64,000 nt of DNA from Acidobacteriota bacterium (GTDB lineage: Bacteria; Acidobacteriota; Vicinamibacteria; Vicinamibacterales; UBA2999): the NCBI GenBank assembly GCA_963169195.1, contig CAUJDN010000029.1:1-64000 (forward strand). Direction: 5' to 3'. The translations under genes were made by a program, and so were the position numbers. Each line of letters starts with the position of its first letter. Position 1 is the first letter of the stretch. The notes beneath the pieces are model-generated. The model was given only the letters and a program-made list of their open reading frames with translations. It was not told the origin of the DNA and did no database searches. Positions 43,112 through 54,581 of the stretch are shown in pieces.

Positions 43112-44755
43112 GTGGGAACGCCTGGGGCGTGGCTCGCTCGCCGGGGCACGCTCGTCCTCGTCGTCGCCATCGGCCTGCTGCTGCCCGCGCTGGCCGTGCT
43201 GCAGTATCGATGGACCGGTGAGCTGACCCAGCTCGAGCAGCTGCGCGCGCGGAACAACCTGTCGGCCGCGGCCCAGCAGTTCTCCACGCAGTTCGATGCG
43301 ATGCTGGCCGGCATCTACGCCGAGTTCCACGACCGCTTCGCCGGCGAAGGCTCCGACGATGTGCACGCGCCGTTGCCGGTGCTGCCGGGCGGCGTGAAGC
43401 ACGAGGCGCTGGCCCGCCAGGTCCTCGTCGTGGATCGCCTGACGGACGGCACCCTCGCTGTCCACGAGATGGGCGCCGGGGGCGACGCGGAGCGATCCGT
43501 CGCGGTGCCGCCATGGCTCGACGCGCGCGCCCTGCAGCGGACGCTGCTCGACGAGGTGCCTGCGCTGGTCGTGCGCCGAAGCGGCCCCGTGCCGAACCGC
43601 TGGATTGTCGTCGTGCTCGACATGGACCGCATCACGACCGACCTGCTGCCGGCGCTCATCGCCGGCTGTGTCGAGGGCGGGATTCCGGTGGCGTACGACG
43701 TCCTGATCAACCGCGACGACGAGCCGGCGCGGGTGCTCTACGCGTCGCGCGCGGGGCTGTCGGCGACGGACTTCGATTCGTGGATCACGATGGCGCCGCT
43801 CTTCGCGGTGCACGGGCGCGATCTCTCGCCGGTGACCGCGCGCGGGCTGATGCCCGACGCCGCCGCGCACCGCTGGCGCTTCTTCATCAAGGGACAGGAG
43901 GGCGCGCTCGAGGCGGCCGTCGGCGCCGCGCGCCTGCGCAACCTGGGCATCGGCGCCGGCGTGCTGGCGCTGCTCGCGCTCAGTATCGGCCTGCTCGTCG
44001 CCTCGGTACGCCGCGAGCAGCGCGGCGTGCGGGACCAGCTCGAGCTGGTCGCGCGCATGTCGCACGAGCTGCGCACGCCGCTGGCCACCATCACGTGCGC
44101 GGGCGAGAACCTGGCCGACGCCGTGGTGGACAGCCCCGTCGAGGCGCGGCAGTACGGGCGCATCATCCAGCAGGAAGGACGGCGGCTGAACAAGACGATC
44201 GCCGACATCCTGCTCTGCTGCCGCCTGCAGATCCGTGCCGACGCCGCGCTCAACCTGGCGCCGACCGATGTCGGTGGCGTGATCGATCAGGCCGTCGCCG
44301 ACAGCTTGATGGTGGCCAGCGCCGATGCCGCTCCCGTCGAACGTGCCATCGAGCCGTGCCTGCCGCAGGTGATGGCCGACGGCGAGGCGCTGCGCGTGGC
44401 GATCAAGAACCTCGTGGTGAACGCCATCCGCCACGGGAAGGGCGGTCCCGTCCGCGTGTCGGCGTGCGCGAGCCGCGCCGATGGCGCCGAGATCGTCGTC
44501 GACGTCGAGGACGAAGGCCCCGGTATCCCGGAGGACGAGCTCCCGCGGGTGTTCGACTCGTTCTTCCGCGGCCGGATGGCCCGCGACGGCCAGGTGGAGG
44601 GGAGCGGCATCGGCCTGAGCGTGGTCTACCACGTGGCCCGCGCGCACGGGGGCCAGGTGCGCGCCTCGCGCGTGCAGCCGCACGGCACGCGGTTCACGCT
44701 CGTCCTGCCCGCGCTCGGCCGCCCCGCGGCGCGTCGCAGCGGCTCGGCGGCGTGA
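43112..44755 (+). CDS. Membrane sensor histidine kinase
   Basis: About 547 residues. Two membrane helices (about 10-32 and 282-305) bracket a ~250-residue periplasmic sensor region that I do not recognise. The cytoplasmic part has HisKA (RMSHELRTPLATI, phospho-acceptor His318) and HATPase_c (NLVVNAIRHGKG, VEDEGPGIPEDELPRVFDSF, GSGIGLSVV). The GTG at 43112 is chosen because it starts shortly before the first membrane helix; TTG at 43094 is possible. It is encoded just before its response regulator, and the pair is preceded by 11-bp direct repeats. Confidence 0.88.
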   Translation: MGTPGAWLARRGTLVLVVAIGLLLPALAVLQYRWTGELTQLEQLRARNNLSAAAQQFSTQFDAMLAGIYAEFHDRFAGEGSDDVHAPLPVLPGGVKHEALARQVLVVDRLTDGTLAVHEMGAGGDAERSVAVPPWLDARALQRTLLDEVPALVVRRSGPVPNRWIVVVLDMDRITTDLLPALIAGCVEGGIPVAYDVLINRDDEPARVLYASRAGLSATDFDSWITMAPLFAVHGRDLSPVTARGLMPDAAAHRWRFFIKGQEGALEAAVGAARLRNLGIGAGVLALLALSIGLLVASVRREQRGVRDQLELVARMSHELRTPLATITCAGENLADAVVDSPVEARQYGRIIQQEGRRLNKTIADILLCCRLQIRADAALNLAPTDVGGVIDQAVADSLMVASADAAPVERAIEPCLPQVMADGEALRVAIKNLVVNAIRHGKGGPVRVSACASRADGAEIVVDVEDEGPGIPEDELPRVFDSFFRGRMARDGQVEGSGIGLSVVYHVARAHGGQVRASRVQPHGTRFTLVLPALGRPAARRSGSAA

Positions 44756-44768
44756 CGTGGGGGCCCCG

Positions 44769-45497
44769 ATGACCCCGGTCGATCCCGCCCGCATCCTGCT
44801 GGTGGACGACGAGCCGGGCCTGCGCAAGATGCTCTCGGACCGCCTGCGGGCCGAAGGCTATGCGGTCGAGACCGCCGCGGATGGCCGGGCAGGCAGCTCC
44901 CTGGCGCGCAGCGGCGCGTACGACCTCGTGATCCTGGACCTGAACCTGCCCCTGAAGGACGGCCTCGAGATCTGCCGCGACATCCGGAGCGCGGGCATGG
45001 AGACCGCCGTGCTGATGCTGACGGCGCGCGACGCCACCGCCGACAAGGTCGTGGGCCTCAAGAGCGGTGCGGACGACTACATGACAAAGCCCTTCGAGAG
45101 CGCCGAGCTGCTGGCGCGCATCGAGGCGCTGCTGCGGCGGGGCCGGGCCGGGCGCAGCGAACCTGCGGAGTACGCGTTCGGCGACGTCGTGGTGCGGCCG
45201 GTCAGCGGGCTCGTGCTGAAGGACGGCAAACCGGTGCGGCTGTCGGCGCAGGAGCTGAAGCTGCTGACCTATCTCGTGCGCCACGCGGGCGTGCTGTTCT
45301 CTCGGGATCAGCTGCTGGACGCCGTGTGGGGCTACCAGGCCACGCCCGAGACGCGCACCGTGGACGTGCACGTCAGCTGGCTGCGGCAGAAGCTCGAGCC
45401 CGAGCCCCACAACCCCCGCTACATCGTCACGGTGTTCGGCGTGGGTTACCGGTTCCAGGGGGATGAGGGGGGAGAGGGCGGCGCTTTCGCGCCGTAG
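44769..45497 (+). CDS. OmpR/PhoB-family response regulator
   Basis: A 242-residue regulator with a receiver domain (acidic pocket DDE at 13-15, phospho-acceptor Asp57 in LVILDLNLP, Lys in YMTKPF) and a C-terminal winged helix (VRLSAQELKLLTYLVRHAG, RTVDVHVSWLRQKL, FGVGYRF). It is the partner of the kinase gene that ends 13 bases upstream. The ATG at 44769 is preferred to a GTG four codons earlier. It is the likely binder of the 43026-43058 repeats. Confidence 0.93.
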   Translation: MTPVDPARILLVDDEPGLRKMLSDRLRAEGYAVETAADGRAGSSLARSGAYDLVILDLNLPLKDGLEICRDIRSAGMETAVLMLTARDATADKVVGLKSGADDYMTKPFESAELLARIEALLRRGRAGRSEPAEYAFGDVVVRPVSGLVLKDGKPVRLSAQELKLLTYLVRHAGVLFSRDQLLDAVWGYQATPETRTVDVHVSWLRQKLEPEPHNPRYIVTVFGVGYRFQGDEGGEGGAFAP

Positions 45498-45499
45498 GC

Positions 45500-45640
45500 C
45501 TCGCGGCTGGCGCCGCTCGGTGGGAGTGCCCACACGCCACCGGCGTGCCCCCCGCGCGTGAGCGCGGCCCACGCGGCGGAGCCGCGCCCACCGTGCGCAG
45601 CACGGCCTGTTCGGAGCCGCGCCTGCCCGCACAGCGTGGC
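45500..45640. repeat. Cluster of short palindromes after the response regulator
   Basis: Several small perfect hairpins lie in a row, such as CGCGGC-GGA-GCCGCG and CCGTGC-GCA-GCACGG, with GTGGG/CCCAC arms. A similar cluster follows the LOG gene (58820-58935). They resemble REP-type intergenic palindromes; no gene is seen in this stretch. Confidence 0.5.
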
Positions 45641-45649
45641 CGGCTCGCC

Positions 45650-46972
45650 CTACGCCCTCGCCACCTCGTGGCCGGCGAGCGGCGCAGGCGTTCCACCCTC
45701 CTCCGCCTTCCAGACGACGATGTTGCCCCCGGCGCGCTTGCCCTCGTAGAGCCGCATGTCGGCCATGCGCACGAGCTCCTCCAGGCGCTCGAAGTCGCCG
45801 TCCTCCGGGTAGCAGGCGATGCCGACCGTGACGGTGATGGTGCCCCACGGATAGGGCGGCGACGCGAAGGCGCACGTTTCGCGCAGGCGCACCTGCACGC
45901 GCTGGGCCAGCGCGAGCGCGTCGTCGCCGTGCGTGCGCGGCAGCGCGATGACGAACTCGTCTCCGCCGTAGCGGCAGGCGATGTCGGCCGCGCGCACCTC
46001 CGCCCCGAGCGTCTCGCCCATCAGCGTCAGCACGCGGTCGCCTTCGAGATGGCTGAACCGATCGTTGATGCTCTTGAAATGATCGCCATCGACGATCATC
46101 AGGCTCAGGGGCTCGTCGTACCGGCGCGCGTGCGCCAGCGCCTGCGGCACGACTTCGTCGAAGTGCAGCCGGTTGTACAGGCCCGTCAGCGTGTCGTGGA
46201 TCATCCGGCGCCGCGCGAGCTCGTACTTCTGCCGGTAGGTGAGGAGCTGGAAGACGTCGGCCACGTCGCCCTCCCCGGCCGTCACGCCGCGAGGCTCGAT
46301 GAACCGCACGTAGCCCCAGAGCACGGTCCCGTAGAAGAGCGTGGCGCCGGCCTTGGCCAGCAGGCCGTCCAGGACGGTCCGTCCGAACCCCTCCGTGCCG
46401 TAGGACAGGAAGCCCACGAACAGGAGGTTGTCGAACGCGACGATGACGAGCAGCGACGCGAGGATGCGGAGGAAGAACCAGGGGACGTGCCGGCTGATGA
46501 ACTCGTAGACGAGGATGATCCCGATGACGTCGACGAAGAGCAGGGTCGCGCCGACCATGGCGACCTTCGCGTGATTGACGAATTCCTCAGCGCCCAGTGC
46601 GGCGCCGTCCACGCCGCCGGGGAGTACGAAGTGGGCGCTCACCAGCAGGGACACGAGCGTGAGGCCCGCGTTGGCCAGCACCAGGCCGTAGACCAGCTTG
46701 CGGGCCTCGGTGGCGTCCTCCTTCAGGTAGACCAGGAGCACGGCGAAGATGTTCGCCGTGAACATCACCGAAGAGGCGGGGTAGAGGACGAAGCCGGGCC
46801 ACAGCTCGACCTGCACCGACAGGGTGGCCTCGAGGTACTGGAACCCGCCCATCACGATGTAGAGCGGGGACAGGCCCAGCACGCTGCGGGCACGGAAGAG
46901 GGCCAGCACGAGCGCGGCCATCACCGACGCCTCGAGCACGAGCAGGCCGAACTGCGAACCGTTCATGGGCAT
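45650..46972 (-). CDS. Membrane diguanylate cyclase
   Basis: About 440 residues. The N-terminal ~250 residues contain six or more membrane helices, and residues ~285-430 form a GGDEF domain (DTLTGLYNRLHFDEV, LMIVDGDHFKSINDRF, signature G336-GDEF-340). The inhibitory site RAAD lies five residues before the signature, so product inhibition is expected. It makes c-di-GMP, the ligand of PelD encoded about 9 kb away on the other strand. The ATG at 46972 (or 46966) is chosen because the longer frame adds a non-hydrophobic leader. Its signal is unknown. Confidence 0.9.
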   Translation of the reverse strand: MPMNGSQFGLLVLEASVMAALVLALFRARSVLGLSPLYIVMGGFQYLEATLSVQVELWPGFVLYPASSVMFTANIFAVLLVYLKEDATEARKLVYGLVLANAGLTLVSLLVSAHFVLPGGVDGAALGAEEFVNHAKVAMVGATLLFVDVIGIILVYEFISRHVPWFFLRILASLLVIVAFDNLLFVGFLSYGTEGFGRTVLDGLLAKAGATLFYGTVLWGYVRFIEPRGVTAGEGDVADVFQLLTYRQKYELARRRMIHDTLTGLYNRLHFDEVVPQALAHARRYDEPLSLMIVDGDHFKSINDRFSHLEGDRVLTLMGETLGAEVRAADIACRYGGDEFVIALPRTHGDDALALAQRVQVRLRETCAFASPPYPWGTITVTVGIACYPEDGDFERLEELVRMADMRLYEGKRAGGNIVVWKAEEGGTPAPLAGHEVARA

Positions 46973-47090
46973 CGGCGGCGGGCCGGTGCGGACACCGAAG
47001 GGGAAGAGAGCGGAATTATAGCGCCAGCCGGACCGGCGGTAATATGCGGGTGGCACTCATTCCGATTTCGCATCCCCAGAGGAGGCCCCG

Positions 47091-50068
<2,978 letters not shown>

Positions 50069-50069
<1 letters not shown>

Positions 50070-51205
50070 TGTGTGCCGGCAAGAGGCAATCGTCAGTGGA
50101 CCCTCTCGTTCTCGGCGTGGCCCTGACGGCGGCGCTGGCCTTCGCGGCAGCACCAGCGGAGGCGGCGCCGGATTTCTCGAAGACGGAAATCCGCGTCTCC
50201 TCCGAGGCGCCGCTCGAGGCGGAGACGGTCACCTTCACCGTGGCGTTGCGCAACAGCGGTCCGGAGGACGCCGGGTCGGTCTACTTCACGGCGGAGTGGC
50301 CGCTCATGGGCTTCCTGGTGGATGCGTCGGGTTTCGATGGCGCCGAGGTCGATCACGCGGCTCGCACCCTGGCGATGACCTTTCCGCTGGAGGCCGGCGC
50401 CGAGCGGACGTTCGCCGTCCGCGTGCTGGCGCCGCGCGACTCCGGTGGTGACGCCCTCACCCTGGCCATCAGGGCCGCCCACTTCGCGAGCGGCACCGAG
50501 CATTGGGACCGGCGCACCGTGACCGTCGAGACGCGCACGGGCACCGGAGGGGTCAGGATCGCCGGCCTTCGCATCACGCCCGCGGGACTCGCCACGCTCG
50601 GCGTGATCGCGTTCGGCGTGATCCTGTGGATGGCGGTCACGCTCGTCGCTGCGCGCCGACCACAGGCGGGGACGGCGTCCGCCTTCGCGCGGCTCGTCGG
50701 GCCCGGCGGGGCCGTCATGGCCGTCACCTTCTCGATCGGCTTCTGGATCCTCTTCGGCGCCATGGCCTGGCGCGACTACCGGTCGCTCACGTCGTGGCCG
50801 GAGACCACGTGCACCATCCTCGGCGGCCGGCTGACGGCGAACGGCACGACACGGCCCGGACGAACCGGCGTCAGCAGCGGAGCACCGCGTGACGACACGA
50901 ACTATGTGCCGGTGCTCGGCCTGAGCTACATGGCCGGGGATCGCCTGACCTATTCGTCCGGCTACGACACCGGCTCGCGGCTGGGCGTGGGCGGTCGCCG
51001 CGGCCGCCTCGACGAGCTCGGCGGGTGGACGATCGGCGACTCGGTGCCCTGCTGGTACAACCCCGTCGATCCGCTCGACGTCGTCGTCGTGAACGGATTC
51101 GGCGGGGCCTACCTCTTCGCGTTGTTTCCGCTGCCGGTGTTCCTCATCGGCGCCGCGCGCCTCCGGTCCCTCGTCCGCGCCGATGCGACCGGCGCCGTCC
51201 ATTGA
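50069..51205 (+). CDS. DUF3592-containing membrane protein with N-terminal CARDB-like domain
   Basis: About 378 residues. A signal peptide (about 12-38) precedes a beta-sandwich segment like CARDB/DUF11 (ETVTFTVALRNSGPEDAGSVYF), a membrane helix (about 180-200), another (about 222-245), a DUF3592 region (SWPETTCTILGG through WTIGDSVPCWYNPVDP) and a C-terminal helix. The ATG overlaps the preceding stop (TGATG). Function unknown. It is flanked by a 17-base near-identical direct repeat (50055-50071 and 51191-51207), so it and the preceding gene both end with codons for GAVH. Confidence 0.7.
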
Positions 51206-51255
51206 TGATGGCCGATTGATGAGCCGCCCGATCGTCAATCGGCCATCGCCAATGG
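51199..51255. repeat. 21-bp inverted repeat across the addB start
   Basis: CCATTGATGATGGCCGATTGA (51199-51219) and its complement (51235-51255) match at 19 of 21 positions around a 15-base spacer. In RNA this would form a strong hairpin holding the stop of the DUF3592 gene in one arm and the addB ATG (51252) in the other. Confidence 0.75.
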
Positions 51256-54200
51256 ACAGCGGCCCGGACAGCCTCCTCTTCGTGCACTCCTCGGCCGCGG
51301 CCCGGCTGGCGGCCGCGGAGGCGTTCGTGCTCCGTCACGCAGAGGCCGCGCAAACCGTCCTCGTCATCGGCGCGTCGCGCGCGGCGGCCGACGAGCTGGT
51401 GGCGCGCGCGGCCCTTGCGCGGGGTGGGTTCGTCGGGGTCTCGCGTGCGGGAATCGGCGAGCTGGCCACTCGCCTGGCGCTGCCACATCTGGCGGCGAAA
51501 GGCCTGCTGCCCACCCTTGCCCTTGGCGACGAGGCGGTCGCAGCCCGGGCGACCTTCGAGAGCGTCGCGAGCGGGGATCTGAGGTATTTCGAGCCCGTGG
51601 CCGGCCTGCCCGGCTTTCCTCGTGCCCTCGGCCGGACGCTCGCCGAGATCCGGATGGCCGGGCTCGGGCCCGGCGGGCTCCGCGGCGACGAGGCCGTGGC
51701 CGATCTGGCGCGGCTGCTCGACCACGCGAACGACGAGCGGCGCCGTGCGGGCGCGGTGGATTACGCGGAGCTGCTCGCCACGGCGGCCGACGCCGCGGGC
51801 CGTCCCGGCTCACCGGTCAGGGACGCGCACGTGCTGCTGCTCGACGTGTCCGCTTCGTCGGCCGCGGAGGCGCGGCTCGTCGAGGCGCTGGCGGCGAGCG
51901 CCAGGTCGTTCCTGGCCACGATTCCCGCCGGCGACGCGCGCACGCGGCTGGCACTGCAGTCGATGGCCGTGGCCTCGGCGGAGCCGGCGGCCGCGCCCGC
52001 AGGGGCCCTGCAGCACCTCCAGCGATTCCTGTTCTCACCGGAGGCGCCCCCCGCAGGCGCCGAAGACGAGTCCGTCGTGATCTTCTCTGCGCCGGGAGAA
52101 GGCCGCGAGGCCGTGGAGGTGGCGCGGCGCATCCTCGAGGAGGCGGCGCGCGGCGTGCCCTTCGACGAGATGGCCGTCCTGCTGCGCGCGCCGCAGACGT
52201 ACCTGAGCCTGTTCGAACATGCGCTCGACCGTGCCGGCGTGCCCGCCTGGTATCACCGCGGCACCAGGCGGCCCGATCCGGCGGGGCGTGCGCTGCTTGC
52301 CCTGATCGCGTGTGCGGAAGAGGGGCTCTCGGCGCGCCGCTTCGCGGAGTACGTGTCCCTGGGGCAGGTGCCGACAGGTGCGGACGGGCCTGCCGCGCCG
52401 AAGCTCGCCACCGACGCCTCGCGAGCGGAGGCGGGGAGCTGGAGTCCCGCGCTGGACGAAACGGTGGACGCCATCGTCCCCGCGCGCGACCGCGTGGACG
52501 AGGTGCAGCCCGAAGAGGAGCGGCGCGCGCAGGCGGCGCGCGGCGAGACCGCGCGCGAGGTCGCCGGGACGCTGCGCGCGCCGTGGCGCTGGGAGCACCT
52601 GATTGTCGAGGCGGCCGTGATTGGCGGCATCGACCGCTGGCGCCGGCGGTTGTCCGGCCTCGAGTGTGACTATGCCGCGCGGCTGCGCGAGGTGGAGTCC
52701 GAGGATCCGCAGTCGTCGCGGACGCGCGCGCTCCGGCGCGATACCGAGCAGCTCCGTGCGCTGCAGGCCTTCGCGCTGCCCGTGCTCGGCGAGATGGCGG
52801 CATGGCCCGGCGAGCAGCGCTGGGGCGACTGGCTGCACGCGCTCACGACGCTGGCGCCCGCCGTGCTGGCGCAGCCCGCGCGCGTGCTGCGCGTGCTGCA
52901 GGAGCTGGCGCCGCTCTCGGCCATCGGTCCCGTGACCCTCCGCGAAGTGCGCGAGGTGCTGGCGCCGCGCCTCTCCACGCTCACCCACGAGCCGCCGCGG
53001 CGCCGCTTCGGACGCGTGTTCGTCGGCACGCCGCACGCCGCGCGCGGCCGCGCCTTTCGCGTGGTGTTCGTCCCGGGGCTGGCCGAGCGGATCTTCCCGC
53101 AGCGCATCCGCGAGGACGCGCTGCTGCTGGACCACCGGCGCGAAGGGCTGGGCGAGGTGCTGGCCCGCCAGCCCGAGCGGGCCGCCGACGAGCGCCTGCA
53201 GCTGCTGCTGGCGGCCGGCGCGGCACGCGATCGGCTGTACATCTCGTATCCGCGCCTCGAGCTGAACGAATCGCGGCCGCGCGTGCCGTCGTTCTACGTG
53301 CTCGACATCGTGCGCGCCATCGAAGGCGTCATCCCCTCGGCCTCGCGCGTCGCCGAGCGGGCGTACCGCGCGGGCGGCTCGCGCCTCGCATGGCCGGCGC
53401 CGGACGAGGCTTCCCGGGCCATCGACGTGTTCGAGCACGATCTGTCCACGATCGGGGCGCTGCTCGCCTCGCGCGACCCGCTGGCCGTGAAGGGCCGTGC
53501 GCGCTATCTCTACGAGCTCAGCCCCGATCTGCAGCGCTCGCTCACGACGCGCTGGATGCGGTGGCATCGCCGCCAGTGGGACACCGCCGACGGCCTCGTC
53601 CGTACCATGCCCGACACGACGGCGCCCGCCCTCGCACGCCAGCGGCTGGGCGCGCGTCCCTATTCGCTGACGGCCCTGCAGCGCTTCGCGGCCTGCCCGT
53701 ACCAGTTCGTGCTGGCCGCCATCTACCGGCTGGCGCCGCTCGAGGCGCCCGCGCCCCTGCAGAAGCTGGACCCCCTCACGCGCGGCGACCTCTTCCACCG
53801 CATGCAGGCGCACGCGCTCCGCAAGCTGCAGTCGATGCACCTGCTGCCGCTCTCGACCGAGACCCTGCCGCGCGCCCGGAAGCTGCTCGAATGGTCGGTC
53901 ACCGAGGTGGAGAAGGCGGCCCACGACGATCTCGCGCCCGCCATCGAGCGCGTGTGGCGGGACGAGATGGCCGCGATGAGCCGAGACCTGAAGATCTGGC
54001 TCGAGGGCCTCGCCGCCGAGGGCGCGGAGTGGACGCCGGAGCGCTTCGAGCTGGCCTTCGGGCTCGACGACCGCGGCGATCGGGACCCGGCCAGTTCGCC
54101 CGAGCCCGCCCGCGTGGACGGGCGCTTCCTGCTCCGGGGATCCATCGACATGGTGGAGCGGCATCGCCAGACCGGGATGCTCCGGGTCACGGATCACAAG

Positions 54201-54581
54201 ACGGGGAAGAACCGCACCGAGGCCGGCACCACCATCGTCGCCGGCGGCCGGGTGCTGCAGCCGGTCATCTACGGACTCGCGCTCGAGGCGATGTCGCCGG
54301 AGCACAGGGTCTACTCGGGTCGCCTGTCGTTCTGCACCACGGCCGGCGGCTTCAGCCAGCACGAGATCCCGCTCCTCGACACCGCGCGCCGGATCGCACT
54401 CCAGGTGCTCGAGATCGTGGATCGCAGCGTGGAGCACGGCCTGCTGGCCGCACGGCCGGATCGGGAGGCCTGTGCCTGGTGCGACTTCACCGCGGTGTGC
54501 GGGCGGGACGAGGAGCGGCGCACGCGGCGGAAGGATCCCACGCGCTTCGCGGACCTCGACGCCCTGAGGGGCCTGCCATGA
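51252..54581 (+). CDS. addB: AddB-like helicase/nuclease subunit with PD-(D/E)XK and Fe-S cluster
   Basis: A 1109-residue AddB/RexB-type subunit of the double-strand-break repair helicase-nuclease. The N-terminal helicase-like part lacks a clear Walker A motif. The C-terminal RecB-like nuclease (about 800-1100) has RGSIDMVERH and RVTDHKTGKN for the metal site. Four cysteines for an iron-sulphur staple lie at FAACPYQF (Cys815) and CAWCDFTAVC near the end. The start is uncertain: ATG 51252 or 51219, both in a strong inverted repeat. The stop overlaps addA (ATGA), so the two subunits are made together. Confidence 0.85.
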   Translation: MDSGPDSLLFVHSSAAARLAAAEAFVLRHAEAAQTVLVIGASRAAADELVARAALARGGFVGVSRAGIGELATRLALPHLAAKGLLPTLALGDEAVAARATFESVASGDLRYFEPVAGLPGFPRALGRTLAEIRMAGLGPGGLRGDEAVADLARLLDHANDERRRAGAVDYAELLATAADAAGRPGSPVRDAHVLLLDVSASSAAEARLVEALAASARSFLATIPAGDARTRLALQSMAVASAEPAAAPAGALQHLQRFLFSPEAPPAGAEDESVVIFSAPGEGREAVEVARRILEEAARGVPFDEMAVLLRAPQTYLSLFEHALDRAGVPAWYHRGTRRPDPAGRALLALIACAEEGLSARRFAEYVSLGQVPTGADGPAAPKLATDASRAEAGSWSPALDETVDAIVPARDRVDEVQPEEERRAQAARGETAREVAGTLRAPWRWEHLIVEAAVIGGIDRWRRRLSGLECDYAARLREVESEDPQSSRTRALRRDTEQLRALQAFALPVLGEMAAWPGEQRWGDWLHALTTLAPAVLAQPARVLRVLQELAPLSAIGPVTLREVREVLAPRLSTLTHEPPRRRFGRVFVGTPHAARGRAFRVVFVPGLAERIFPQRIREDALLLDHRREGLGEVLARQPERAADERLQLLLAAGAARDRLYISYPRLELNESRPRVPSFYVLDIVRAIEGVIPSASRVAERAYRAGGSRLAWPAPDEASRAIDVFEHDLSTIGALLASRDPLAVKGRARYLYELSPDLQRSLTTRWMRWHRRQWDTADGLVRTMPDTTAPALARQRLGARPYSLTALQRFAACPYQFVLAAIYRLAPLEAPAPLQKLDPLTRGDLFHRMQAHALRKLQSMHLLPLSTETLPRARKLLEWSVTEVEKAAHDDLAPAIERVWRDEMAAMSRDLKIWLEGLAAEGAEWTPERFELAFGLDDRGDRDPASSPEPARVDGRFLLRGSIDMVERHRQTGMLRVTDHKTGKNRTEAGTTIVAGGRVLQPVIYGLALEAMSPEHRVYSGRLSFCTTAGGFSQHEIPLLDTARRIALQVLEIVDRSVEHGLLAARPDREACAWCDFTAVCGRDEERRTRRKDPTRFADLDALRGLP

